Notes: a model not told the origin generated them from the letters alone. A stretch of 64,000 bases of DNA from Umbelopsis ramanniana AG (GCF_025399195.1 NW_026252115.1:124001-188000), one strand, 5' to 3'; positions 49,088-59,751 are shown, numbered from the stretch's first letter. A program made the numbers and translations.

Positions 49088-49938
49088 TTATGATTTCTGT
49101 TTTTTGTTACTACTTTCTGTGCCAGCCGACGGGCGCTTCATTTGCTGCTGGTTCTTCGGTTGCGTCCGATTGATCACTGGTGCGGTGGTTTCAAGCGTTT
49201 TGATCTCAGTAGGCATGTATCTATGTTCGAGCCATGGTGCGCTAGGTGTTGGGATCCCACTGGTCAGTTTTGTTAGACGGTCCCATACATCGCCAGAGCC
49301 CTAAGAACGTACTACATCAGCATCGACCGTTGGAAGATTTTTCGCACAATTCACCATCTCCTTACCTTCACCTGTACACCCATCACTCGCTTCAACCCTA
49401 AGACGCCTGCTAATGCTGTTTCCGAGCCTTTTTGCAGCGGGACAAGTTTTCGTCCGGCAAGAGCGCATAGTTGCGGGTAGTAGGAGCACAATTGAGGTAG
49501 TTCCGTGTCAGAACGACACACAAACACAATGGCATCTGAGTCGTCTGGGTCCTTGCGTTCAAGGCTGCGGGTGATTTCATTGAAGCCAGTGATCACGGTT
49601 GGAGAACTGGGAAGCTGCTCGGTTGCTTTGATCTTTTGTTTGCGCTGTTTTCGTCGTTCCAATCGGGCCTCTCCTATTGGTTTTAAAAGCTCACAAAGTG
49701 CTTTAAAGATCTCCAAATGTCGATCTGCTGGCGTGAAAGGCCTGGAAAGAAAGGATCGGCAACAATGAGTAATTGATCAAGTAATGGCCATAGCACTACT
49801 CCGACCGGTATGGAGAGGCTGTTGAACAAATCCTTACCATTTCAATATGAAAGGGGTATCTAGAACTGCCTTGTATACAGTCTTTTTCTTGACTTCTGTT
49901 TTGCGAAGGTTATCTCCGTGGTGTACTGCGACTGACAT
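49088..49938 (-). CDS. POP3: RNase P/MRP protein subunit POP3 (RPP38-like, L7Ae fold)
   Basis: Protein subunit of RNase P and RNase MRP, nucleolar, acting in tRNA 5' processing and rRNA maturation. Three exons (49938-49838, 49741-49366, 49300-49088) give 229 residues. It begins with the typical short basic leader and TPFILKWP (the Trp codon split by intron 1), then FKALCELLKPIGE. The L7Ae-like core has VITGFNEITRSLER, AIVFVCRSDTELPQL, LCALAGRKLVPLQKGSETAL and LGLKRVMGVQV, then PTPSAPWLE as in RPP38/Pop3. The basic tail ends SSNKKQKS. The gene is convergent with the RhoGAP; stops are about 190 bp apart. Confidence 0.85.
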
Positions 49939-50344
49939 GTGTCGAGATGAATGCAACAGAAATATTTGCGGCAGAAGGTGACAGCGCGGTCAATCAAAAA
50001 AATATAACAGCAGTCAAACTCCAAGTGTAAAGCGTCTGCTGGATGCCGCTCTTTGTCTCTATGTTCGTCAAGCCCTTTCCATACAAACGGTACATACGAA
50101 TTAATTAACTACATTAGGATGAATGGAAACATGAATGATGAGACATTTTTTGGTACGTCTTCCGTTGAGCTAAGCATCCCTTTTTACACTAATTAGTCTG
50201 TTATAAACTTAATTGACTTGGCCAGAAGTCCCGTCGATGAGACACCAAAGCTAAACAATGTATGCTTTTGTTGAAATAGACATGTTACCAGCGATGTTTT
50301 ATTCAGAGGTGTGTGTTTTCAGTTGTTACTTTTTTTTATTGAGT
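49939..50344. other. Intergenic, POP3 promoter side
   Basis: About 400 bp between POP3 and the retroelement remnants. No LTR, TATA or gene recognised. Confidence 0.4.
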
Positions 50345-51375
50345 ATTGGTTGTTAACGTAGAACCCAGCGCAAGGAGCCATCTGCTCATACTTCGGTTCG
50401 CCAAGTTGAGGTAAAATACCAATTCTTTTGGAACGCCATGTCTTGGAATGAATTTGTTGAAGAGAACTTCAGCAAATGTGTCGGTGCATAGTTGCTTTCC
50501 GCAGGCTTTAAGGACCTGGATGCGTACGCTATCACCCTTTCTGCTTTGGGACCTCCATCCGGCGACTGACTTAGGATTGCTCCCCAGCCATGGTAAGATG
50601 CATCAACCGACAAGATCTGCATACACTTTTCGTCCCTTGTCCTTGGTGGCCGCATCTCCAAAACTTTAGCCACGTTTGATCCTAGAGGAGCCAAACCGTC
50701 TTGGCCGATCCGATGTCCCAGGTAGTCACCACTGGAACGACAAATGGTGCACTTCTTCCTTTTTAGCCGGATGTTGGCCACATCCAACGCCTTGAGGACC
50801 TGACGCAGATGGTCGATGTGTTCCTTTAGTGTGCGGGAGCACACCAAGATGTCGTCGATGAATACGAACACCGAGGAACCCAACAACCCTTGGAGAGTTT
50901 GCGCCATAAGTCTTTGGAAAGTGGCCGGAGCATTGGTAAGACCGAACGGCATGACCATGAACTCGAAGGTTCCGTACTTCGTGACAAAACCAGTCTTTTT
51001 GATGGAGTCTTCATCCATCCTAGTTTGCCAGAAACCCGACGCTGCGTCTAAGGTTGTGAAGTAACGGCACCCTCCAACCGAATCCAAGATCTCGTCGATG
51101 TGCGGTAGGGGGTAAGTATCGCGCACCGTCTTGGCATTCAGTTTCCGATAATCTATGCAGAAGCGGAGTGATCCATCCTTCTTCTTTACAAAGATTGCCG
51201 GCGAAGTCCATTCTCCAGTGGAGGGTCTAATCAGGTTGAGGTCCAACAACTCATCTATCTCCTTCTTCAGATGAGTTTCCTCTTCCCAGGTCAGACGGAA
51301 AGGACGGCTCTGTACTGGGACTTCATCCACGGTGTCGATCCTATGGGAGACTCCTTCCACCACTCCCATCGCCCT
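50345..51375 (-). mobile_element. Ty3/gypsy retrotransposon pol fragment with internal deletions
   Basis: A long minus-strand frame (51369-50386) of Ty3/gypsy polymerase. Reverse transcriptase motifs are intact: HRIDTVDEVPVQSRPFRLTW, SPAIFVKKKDGSLRFCIDYR, GFVTKYGTFEFMVMPFGLTN and the catalytic FIDDILVCS. At the thumb, RPPRTRDE is joined directly in frame to RNase H sequence ILSVDASYHGWGAILSQ, so the connection region (normally around 60-80 residues) is missing. RNase H reaches NYAPTHL and is then joined, in another frame, to integrase-core sequence AEVLFNKFIPRHGVPKELV. There are no LTRs and the element is not functional. Its left end is about 50345. Confidence 0.88.
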
Positions 51376-51384
51376 ATTTGGTTA

Positions 51385-51670
51385 TCTCTCCAGGTTCATT
51401 TTGGCATTGGAGGCAGAGCAGTAGATATCCAGCACAATTTTTAATCGATTCTATTTCCTTGTGTCGTTTAGTATTACAGCAACGTCATCGGCATATGCCA
51501 TGACTTTGATTGGGGTAGGCCGTTGTGCTATGATAGGTGTTGGCACATTTAGTCCTCGCATTCCCGGGTGTTGCAAAATCATTCGTATCAGAGGTTCAAT
51601 GGCCAAATTAAAGAGAAGAGGTGAGACTGGCACTCCTTGACGGAGTCCCCGTTTCTGTTCAAACAACATC
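51385..51670 (-). mobile_element. Non-LTR (LINE) reverse-transcriptase fragment
   Basis: Minus-strand sequence of about 95 codons matching the core of non-LTR reverse transcriptases: EQKRGLRQGVPVSPLLFNLA, IEPLIRMILQHPGMRGL, and the catalytic MAYADDVAVIL, then after a stop NRLKIVLDIYCSASNAKMNL. It is truncated on both sides and abuts Ty3/gypsy sequence at both ends. Confidence 0.85.
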
Positions 51671-51905
51671 CTTGATACCTTTAGGAATGGGAAAGTTTGT
51701 GACTGCTGCCGTCTTGTCAGGGTCAGCTTTAATGCCACCGCTGGTTGCTAGGAAGCCGAGATATTTGACTTATGATTTGGCGAAATGACATTTGAATCGT
51801 TTAGCCAATAGCTTGGCGTCACGGAGTGCGTTGAATAAATGTTGTATGTCTTCTACATGTTGCTCGAAGGAAGGAGAGAAAATCACAATGCTATTGCGCA
51901 TGTAA
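51666..51905 (-). mobile_element. Second, decayed Ty3/gypsy reverse-transcriptase fragment
   Basis: Minus-strand thumb region of another gypsy element: IVIFSPSFEQHVEDIQHLFN, ALRDAKLLAKRFKCHFAK, a stop, VKYLGFLATSGGIKADPDKT and FPIPKGIKDV. The position of the catalytic YMDD reads YMRN. It differs from the fragment at 50345-51375 and so is a different family or copy. The reading frame ends where LINE sequence begins. Confidence 0.8.
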
Positions 51906-52299
51906 GAGTCACGTGAGTGAATTTGTTAATTGAGACTTGAAGCGCTTTCATTTATGGTTTTATGTGTGAATTCAAGGTTCACTGCCACGGTTGTTGGAAT
52001 GCTTTGCTTAGGTTCGCCAAGGAGCAGTCGCGACACTATATCCTTCGGAGATTGCCTTGGTTTTGCAAATATATCTTGATAAAAATAGTCAAACTTTGTC
52101 CCTGAGGATGTTTCTTACGATAATACCTCATAGAGAACAGACTTGAGGAAGACGATAAATGAAGAGAAGTGAAATTTGCCAAGGTCAAAGAAAGCTTGAC
52201 TTAATTGAGCTAAAGGGAATTGGATTAAATCAAGAACAAATACAATGCAGGAAAAAAGAAGAAGAGACTTTCATTTCAGAATGATTGAGATTGTCTCGC

Positions 52300-52690
52300 A
52301 ACAAAGTAGTGAAGAACAAAAGAAACGGGGAGGTACCATGAGGAAGAGTAGGACTAGTTCGCAGAACATATGCTACGGCACGGATTGCCTTCGGATTCAG
52401 TCCGTTAATGAACTGGTGCAACATATCGTTTTCAGACAAGGATGTTCCGGAAGGGTCCTTGCTCATTCCTTGTCTTCTTCCTAATGGTCAGCAGCTTCTT
52501 CAGTGGGGCGTATTTCTTTATTTTCAGCCCAAATCGTTCCACGAATGCAGCGGAAAAGTCCTCAAATTCAGTGTACTCGCCATCATAGAACCAGGCTCGC
52601 ACTTCAGATTTAAAGAACATCGGGATGAACATGAGCTTATCTTCACGGTAGTCACGGTCGCCAAGGCCATCCTAATAGCAGGCCAACGGT
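52300..52690 (-). mobile_element. Retrotransposon gag fragment
   Basis: Minus-strand capsid-like sequence: DKLMFIPMFFKSEVRAWFYD, EFEDFSAAFVERFGLKIKKY and APLKKLLTIRKK, matching the WF...F..AF..RF pattern of Ty3/gypsy gag. A frame change near 52460 leads to NDMLHQFINGLNPKAIRAV. Interrupted and non-functional. The 51906-52299 stretch has no recognisable content. Confidence 0.75.
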
Positions 52691-52989
52691 CGATATTGGT
52701 CTTTCCTGACTACATTTAGTATTGGAGCGTGACTGGATCCTAATATTTGGTCTTTCTCGCAAGATCGGTCCAGCGGGCCCATAATGAAGGGCCAATCGCT
52801 AGACATTAAAAAAAGTCGGTCTCCATGGATAGACGTTTCTGAACCTGATGTCTATTACAGAGTCAGGAATGCGACCATCAATCGCAACCAATGTTGGTTG
52901 TCGGTGACAAGCCATTTGGTAGAGAAGGGTGAGGTTTCCTAAGAACGAATGCTATGGCAGGAAACCAGATGTACTGCGAAGTGTGTGAT

Positions 52990-53280
52990 GTCCGCAGCAA
53001 CAGCATTAGTTTTTCCTGGGATATGCTTCACGGTGAATAGGAATTCCTGCATTGCTATGAGCCACCGCTGTAAGTTTTGACTGAGCTGTCATTTTGTCCG
53101 CTGCTTTCCAGAGGAGGTCTCCCATTCTTGCCGGGCACTGACCTGGCGTCTTGCAAGTGCAGGCCGTTCATTTTATTTCCATTCGTTTTTTGTCCAAGCA
53201 CAAAATGGAACGGCTATCGAGTATACGTTGTGATCGGTGTATATCTCGTATTGTGCTCCGTCGCAAAATTATCCATATTG
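52990..53280 (-). mobile_element. Ty3/gypsy RNase H remnant
   Basis: Minus-strand pieces of the RNase H domain: QYEIYTDHNVYSIAVPF (the TDH core) and, after a frame break, LSQNLQRWLIAMQEFLFTVK, HIPGKTNAVAAD, which is the end of RNase H in gypsy pol. Heavily decayed. Confidence 0.7.
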
Positions 53281-54124
53281 ACGGTAGAAAGAAGGTTTCT
53301 GGTAAGGCATGGGCTGCGCCAAAGCACGCATGAATGGAGCATGTGTCAATGGCGCATGGTAATGAAATGCATAAAAGTTATCATGCAAGCCATACGCTAC
53401 CCAATCAGCATCGCTCGGTCTTTCCAATATGCTTGCAGGTGTGCCAATGATTGTGTGATGAGAGAGCTCGGATTATCTGCAAAGGTTGGTGACGCAAAAG
53501 GACGGTGTGGTGTCGGAGGATGACACAGCTGTGGGGTTTCTTCGTTGGCGCAATGGATTTCTTCAGAATTCGTTATGTTATACGTCACAAACATTTTTAT
53601 TTGGTTTGTAGAATGTAAATCTTATCATGAAGCCTGCGTACTATGGCAAAGATTATGAGAATAAACCATTACGTGTTCTACTCATGTGTGCGACGGAGAG
53701 GAGGCCACAATGCTTGCAAAAATGAAATACTTTGGGAAAGCTGAGAATGTGAACTAGAGAACATAGACGCGAAGTCAGAACGACTCATTTGCTGGACAGT
53801 ACATGTGGCGCGTAACCGGAAAGCAGCCTACTCAACTAGAAAGAGAAATCAGATCGTAAAGCATGATGGAAGCCGACACAAAGTGCAAGATTTTATGGAA
53901 AAAGTATAGCCCTTGACAACAGCAAAGTCTTCTCTTTCCAGGGCCCATTGCAAGTCCTCAGCGATGATAACAGGAGCCGACAGTTTCTCTATACGGATAT
54001 TTCGGTTTATTTTATTTTTTCTATTACTTCTTCAAAACAGCAGCGTTCAATCCCTTCTTGTTTCTTGCGATTTCCACTGCGTAAAACTATATGACAGGTA
54101 AAGGAATTAGTGTGCATTACATGG
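53281..54124. other. Non-coding stretch next to retroelement debris
   Basis: About 840 bp with only short frames. Parts may be decayed element sequence, but I could not assign them. Confidence 0.4.
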
Positions 54125-54752
54125 TTAGTGCCGCATCAAAGCTTGATAACTTGCCTGCATTCGCATACCGAACATAGTGTTCTGTTCGGTGTAATCGTCT
54201 CGTGGATCGATACGAAGCAAGGAGCCAAAGTTGTACTCGTTCACTCGTTTTTCGTATTTGTTGATCCAATCTCTCCACTTGGCCTTAGCCTTGTCGGTCT
54301 TGAAGTGCTGCTCATCCAAGTGTTGAACATCAATCTCGGGGAACGTTTCAGTGAAGTCGGCATAGATTTCATCGTCAATGCTTAATGGCACAGAGTAGGT
54401 AAGTTTTCTGTGCATTTGTTCAATATCAGTCAACATTCAATCAACTGCTGCCTGCTTACCCAGTCAAACGCAACTTGGATCCGTCTATAGCGGATATCAA
54501 TTTGAAATATGTTTCAGCGTGGTGCATAGCCTAACATAAGATATGTCAAAAGTCGTCCTTGCCGATCCGTTCCCGTGTTTGAAGCATTACTCACCTTGAC
54601 AGCCCATTGCTTTTCTATTAGAGCGGATCACATAAGGAAACATCGGTAAATCAGCGTTGAAGGAAACCAAGAGATCATGTCGTATATTATATTTCGAGTG
54701 ACCTACCAATATCTTGCAACTGCTCAAGTTCGTCGGCTGAAGGCAATGGCAT
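54125..54752 (-). CDS. PBDC1: PBDC1 family protein (YPL225W-like)
   Basis: Small conserved eukaryotic protein of the PBDC1/DUF757 family, 139 residues from four exons (54752-54707, 54614-54595, 54530-54460, 54407-54125); the second exon has only 20 nt. Motifs: MPLPSADELEQLQDIEKQWA, VKAMHHAETYFKLISAI, SKLRLTGKLTYSVPLSIDDE and the hallmark C-terminal part WRDWINKYEKRVNEYNFGSL, then LLRIDPRDDYTEQNT. Length and order match yeast YPL225W. PBDC1 homologues have been linked to nascent translation-factor (eEF1A) chaperoning; that role is from the family, not seen here. It is divergent from VPS41, with 174 bp between the ATGs. Confidence 0.93.
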
Positions 54753-54926
54753 GGCGATTTGTTCAAGGCTCTAGTAAATTGCGATATTACAACGTCTTTA
54801 AACGAAAAAAAAAAAGCTAAGTCACGTGAACTGTCCAACGCTACCATGGCAGGACCTTGACGACATGAACGGAGTTGCAAACGCTCGTCCAGCAAGAGCG
54901 CCTGCATCGCACTCTCATTGTTGCTC
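54753..54926. promoter_or_regulatory. Compact bidirectional promoter, PBDC1/VPS41
   Basis: Only 174 bp separate the two start codons. The interval contains an A-rich tract (A11 near 54805) followed by TCACGTGA, an E-box palindrome near 54822-54829. No TATA box is evident. Confidence 0.5.
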
Positions 54927-57900
54927 ATGTCCACGCCGCAGGACTTTGCCAGACCATCAGAAGGCTCTGAAGCTGACACAGTACCTAATCAAAACGAGAA
55001 TGAACAAGACGAACAGCCTAGCTCACATGATTCCGCTGTAGAACCTCACCAAGTCGCAGAAGATGAAAGCAATTCAGGCGAAGAAGACGACGACGAAGAC
55101 GACGAAGACGAAGACGACGACGAAGAGGAAGAGGAAGAACCAAAATTACGATACAATAGAATAAAGTCCTCTGTGGCGGAAACTCTTACAAAAGATGCAG
55201 CCTCAGTACTTCGCGTCTCGATGCGATTTGTGGTAAGTGTCTCTTCCACTTCCAGCTCCGTTTATACGAGACTAAAGAGACATTCTTTGCGTAGGCCATG
55301 GGAACGCACTGGGGTGCTGTTCATATTCTCGATTTCGATGGAAACCTGATCAAATCTTGGCAAAACCACTCTGCTACTGTCAATGATATTTCCATTGATA
55401 ACGCAGAAGATTATGTAGCCACTGCATCCGATGATGGTAAGTATAGACGCATTGATGGTTCAATCGTACATTACATCCAACTCATCCGTACACCTTGCAA
55501 CTCTGAAAGGTAAAATTTTCGTGTGCGCTTTATATACCCCTGAAGTTCAGTCCTTCAACTACCGTCGACCTGTGAAGAGTGTCGCTATCGATCCTGAATA
55601 CAAAAACAAGTCAACACATCAATTTGTATCGGGTGGTATGGCTGAACAACTGATAATGAACGAAAAAGGTTGGCTGGGACATAAAGATACCGTCTTGCAC
55701 GCTAATGAAGGTCCCATTTATTCTATCAAATGGCGCGGTAACTTAATTGCGTGGGCTAATGATACTGGCGTTAAAATGTATGATACTACAAGCAATCTTC
55801 GAATCACGTACATTGATCGCCCGGCTGGTAGCCCCAGAGGCGACTTATATCGTTGTCGTATGTGCTGGAAAGACGATACCACGCTTCTTATTGGGTGGGC
55901 TGACATGGTGAAGATAGCCAAAGTCAGGGTAAGAATTCAAAATGTTCAGTAAAGGGCTATGATGAACGCCAATAGTCAATACCATTTTTATAGGAGAGAA
56001 ACAAGCGTGATCAAGTACCAGGACAACCTAATCATTACGTGGAGATCATCTGTATGTTCCGGACTGACAATATTATATGTGGTATCGCCCCATTTGTCGA
56101 CAACATTGTGATCCTGTACTATACAGACGAAGAGGCATCCAGCGACGAAGAGGAAGAGGGTGATCAGCGGACCCGTCCAGCTAGTCAGCCAGAAATTCAT
56201 ATACTTGACTGGTCCGGCGAAGAGATATCTAACGACGTGCTTGCTGTGAATGGCTATTCACACTACCAGCCCAACGATTATGGCTTAGAATTTTATCCTA
56301 AAGAAGACATGTTTTATATCTTATCACCCAAGGATATCGTGGCAGCCTATCCCCGAGATTTGGATGATCATCTCCAGTGGCTTTTGGATCATCGCAAGTA
56401 CGAAGAAGCGCTTCATGCAGCAGAAGAAGCTCTGGCCAACGGAACACCAAGCGAGATCTTCCTTATTAAAGATATTGGACAACAGTACTTGCTATGGTTG
56501 ATGGAGTACGAACGATACGAAGAGGCGGCAGCTGCTTGTGAAAAAATTCTGGAAAAAGACCAAAATACGTGGGAGCAGTGGATATTCAAGTTTGCTGAAA
56601 TGGGTCAACTCAAGGTAGGGCGAGAGTATGAATGCATGGTGTCGATGTATTAGGTAAAGCTAATCATCAACATTATCTCACGTTTATCCTCTAGGCAATG
56701 GCCAGCCATATACCAATCCAAGCCCCTCAGCTTAGCAGCACAGTGTATGAGATGGTATTGGCCTGGTTACTGCAGCATGATCACAAGGTAAGGAGAGAGA
56801 ATCCGCGTAATTTCATTTCAATTTACGTCCATGGAAAATCGTTCCTAAAGTGATTATTACCCCAACTTTATAGTCGCTTTTGGATACATTGCATGAATGG
56901 CCGCCAATATTGTACAATGTGTCGAGTGTTATCATGGCAGTGGAAGACTCTGCGGAGAAAGACAAGGACAACGTCATTTTATTAGAATGTCTTGCTGACC
57001 TGTGAGTTTTTCAAGTTTGGAAGTCACCCAGGCTGCTGGGTATTATCGGATAAAGGGGGAACGGACCTGAACTAATGAATTATTTTATTGGTTCCTAGAT
57101 ATACCTACAATGGAAAACCAGACAAGGCTATTGAGTACAATCTACGATTACGCCGGCCCAATGCATTTGATTTGATTCGAGAATACAACATGTACGAAGC
57201 GGTGCGGAACAAGGCTGTTTTACTCATGGAATTTGATCAATATCTTCTGGATGAACAAGCAAAGACGGTTCAGGAAGGAAGTCCTAGAAAACAGGCAAAC
57301 GACATGCCAGCCGTTCAGCTATTGATTGAAAACACCCAGGCTATACCGGTGAGTTCATTTGACGAACGGTGTTTGCGGGAAAAGACTCACCCATCCTAAT
57401 GATATTGTTACAATTTTTTTTTTTTTTTTTTACTTTCTTCAGCCGAAACGAGTGGTGCAACAACTGAAGCCCAGACCAAAGTTTTTACACACCTATCTTG
57501 ATGCGCTATTCCGGCGTGATCCACATTTAGGTTATGAATTTCATGACCTTCAAGTTGAACTCTATGCTGAATTTGATCCGGCGAAATTACTCGATTTCCT
57601 ACGAGCTAGCAATTATTATTCATTAGAAAAGGTAAGAGATATGTGTTACGTCAGTCCAGTGTAGAATAGGACCCAAATCTAACCTAGCTCTCTCATAGGC
57701 ATACAAAATATGCGAAAAGCGGCAGTTAATACCAGAGATGGTGTTCATCTTGAGTCGCATGGGCAATAACAAGAAAGCTCTTATGCTTATCATCGAAAAA
57801 CTGAGAGATGTTCAAAGGGTAAGTCAGCATGGAAAAAAGATATCGCGAATAAGGTGGTTTGGAAAGCTCGATCCATTCTTTTTACACTTAAACTAACTGA

Positions 57901-58881
57901 CTTGGGGGTTTCGGTGTTACGAAAAAGGCAATCGATTTTGCAAAGGAACAAAACGACGACGACCTTTGGGAGGACTTGCTGAAGTATTCCATGGATAAAC
58001 CTTGTAAGTTTATTATTTGACAGAGAGCCCTTGCGCTAAGTGAGCGATTCGGTCACCCTGGCCAACCATAATAAGTCGTGCGTAACAAAGTGAGCCCGCT
58101 AATGACCATTTCCTTTTTCTGTCTGTAGTGTTCATCAAGGGGCTTTTGGAAAACGTGGGCACCGATATCGAGCCATTGCGGCTCATCAAACGCATTCCAA
58201 ATAAGATGGAGATACCCGATCTCAAGCAAGCTCTGTTAAAAATTTTGCAGGACTATCATCTACAGGTAAGGCAGCAGCGACTTTTCAATATTCGAAACTC
58301 AACAAAAACCGGAGATACAAACATCGTAATGAAATGAAAAAAATCTTTGTCCTTTCAATAGATGTCGTTGAGGCAAGGTTGCGAGAAGATTTTAGTAAGT
58401 GATAGCGTGCAGCTAGCGGATCGTATGCATAAAACTCAGAAAAGAGGTGTTCAATGCCAAGGTACGTTTTTCGACTTGCGGTATTCTAGAAAGGGTTTTC
58501 TTGTAAATTGGCATTGCGGCGCTAACGTGTCACAACGATTTTTTTTTTTCCTCTACTATCAAAGTGGATGCGATTTGCAATATTTGCGACGAGCCAGCTT
58601 TCGATGAAGACTTGACGGGTGTTGCCACCATCGTCTTCTTTTGCAAGCATGCGTACCACCAGCGATGCTTGATGGACGATACGGCTGACGAGGCCTCCCT
58701 TGGACCAGATCATGTGGCCAGTAGTTTAGCAAGTAAAGTGAATTACGCTACGCTACTGATGTCCAGCCGGACGATGGCATGTCCTATCTGCCAAGAGCAA
58801 ATGGCTAAAGGAAATGGAGTTGTTCATCGTATTGCTGAACGACTGGAACCTACAGCTTCTAGTACTATTACTCTAGCTTAG
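54927..58881 (+). CDS. VPS41: HOPS complex subunit VPS41
   Basis: Tethering subunit for vacuole/late-endosome fusion, which in other fungi binds Ypt7 and AP-3 vesicles. Thirteen exons (54927-55232, 55295-55436, 55510-55928, 55994-56614, 56695-56787, 56874-57001, 57099-57348, 57443-57631, 57699-57818, 57928-58003, 58129-58265, 58362-58461, 58565-58881) give 965 residues. The N-terminus is strongly acidic (Asp/Glu runs, about residues 45-70). A WD-like propeller follows (GTHWGAVHILDFDGN, FVSGGMAEQLIMNEKGWLGH, GPIYSIKWRGNLIAWANDTG). Next come TPR/clathrin-type helices (LWLMEYERYEEAAAACEKIL, NKKALMLIIEKLRDVQRAID, WEDLLKYSMDKPLFIKGLLE) and a C-terminal RING-H2 finger (CNICDEP...CKHAYHQRC...CPICQ). 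Three acceptors end in AAG. ATG 54927 begins MSTPQDFARPSEG. Confidence 0.95.
55079..55140 (+). repeat. GA-rich coding repeat (acidic tract of VPS41)
   Basis: Imperfect GAC/GAA/GAG trinucleotide run coding consecutive Asp and Glu; the complementary strand would read as poly-Ser, which is a shadow. Confidence 0.85.
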
Positions 58882-59013
58882 CTTAATGTATAAAGACCAG
58901 ACCATAATGTCGTACGTATAATTTGGAGCTCAGAATGTAACACTGACAATTGATTGAAATTTTATTGCAACCATGTCCATAACAAGAAGTCGTCCTCGAC
59001 GCGGTTTCCTTCG

Positions 59014-59021
59014 TATTTAAG
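59014..59021 (+). promoter_or_regulatory. TATA-like box of the secreted-protein gene
   Basis: TATTTAAG about 85 bp before the ATG at 59104, followed by a pyrimidine-rich leader (T/C tract 59040-59090) typical of strongly expressed fungal genes. Confidence 0.5.
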
Positions 59022-59103
59022 CAATTTAGCCTTTTTGCTTCTTGCTTTCATCCTCCTTTATCCACACCTTCTTTTTTTTTTTTCAACGGTTTCATCCACT
59101 TCG

Positions 59104-59751
59104 ATGGCCAACTTTTCCATCCTTTTTTTCGCCCTGGTGGCGCTTTTTGTAACCCTCGCCTCTGCTCAAGGCGGTGTCAGCAAGACTGGCAAGAAAGACG
59201 GTGAAGCCATCTACAAAGCAACCAAACAACCATCTTCTGGAACATACAAAATCAAAGCGTACGGCACAAGCAGTTACATGAGCTACAACCCCAACGGTAA
59301 CATCGTTGCTCCTGGAAAGTCTGCTTCCCATTGGACTTTGAAGCACCACTCTGGCTCAAAGTACTTCTCCCTCCATATCAACAAGAACACCCTCCACAAG
59401 TGCGTTTCCACCCGTTGGACCACCCATGGTAAGGGCGGTGGTTATGCTGATGCTGCTGTCATGTGGCAGTGTGAAGTCGATGGCGACAGCTATCACGGCA
59501 AGCGTTCTGAAATCAGCAACTCCACCCACATCGAAAAGCGTTACTCTAAGATCGTTACTGAAAAGCAAGAATGGGCTGCAGTCCCCGTCAGTGGAAAGAA
59601 GAACACCTACAAGCTTTTCAGCGCTTCTCATCTCTACGACATGGTCCCCCGCTGCATCTCCCACTCCAAGATCTCTGGCGGAACCAAACTCAGTACCTGC
59701 AAGGTCAACACCCGATCCAACAGCTTGTACTGGACCTTTGAAAAGGTTTAG
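59104..59751 (+). CDS. Secreted small protein, possible beta-trefoil fold, function unknown
   Basis: Intronless gene of 215 residues from ATG 59104. The signal peptide MANFSILFFALVALFVTLAS is followed by a predicted cleavage at ASA-QGG. The mature part repeats a pattern of basic, aromatic-rich strands: YKIKAYGTSSYMSYNPNGN, KYFSLHINKNTLHKCVSTRW, EWAAVPVSGKKNTYKLFSAS and SNSLYWTFEKV, spaced as in three-lobed (ricin-type or actin-crosslinker) beta-trefoil proteins. No QxW motif is present, so sugar binding is not shown. Cysteines occur near residues 117, 139, 186 and 195. Two dibasic sites, GKR and EKR, flank a short NST-bearing segment. Codon choice is strongly biased to C-ending codons, suggesting abundant expression. 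The frame is open upstream to 58954, rejected as start. No toxin motif recognised. Confidence 0.75.
   Translation: MANFSILFFALVALFVTLASAQGGVSKTGKKDGEAIYKATKQPSSGTYKIKAYGTSSYMSYNPNGNIVAPGKSASHWTLKHHSGSKYFSLHINKNTLHKCVSTRWTTHGKGGGYADAAVMWQCEVDGDSYHGKRSEISNSTHIEKRYSKIVTEKQEWAAVPVSGKKNTYKLFSASHLYDMVPRCISHSKISGGTKLSTCKVNTRSNSLYWTFEKV

Noticed and set aside
55046-55249. Minus-strand poly-serine protein
   Set aside because: Complement of the acidic tract of VPS41.
58954-59103. In-frame upstream extension of the secreted protein
   Set aside because: It would bury the signal peptide and spans the TATA-like box and pyrimidine-rich leader.
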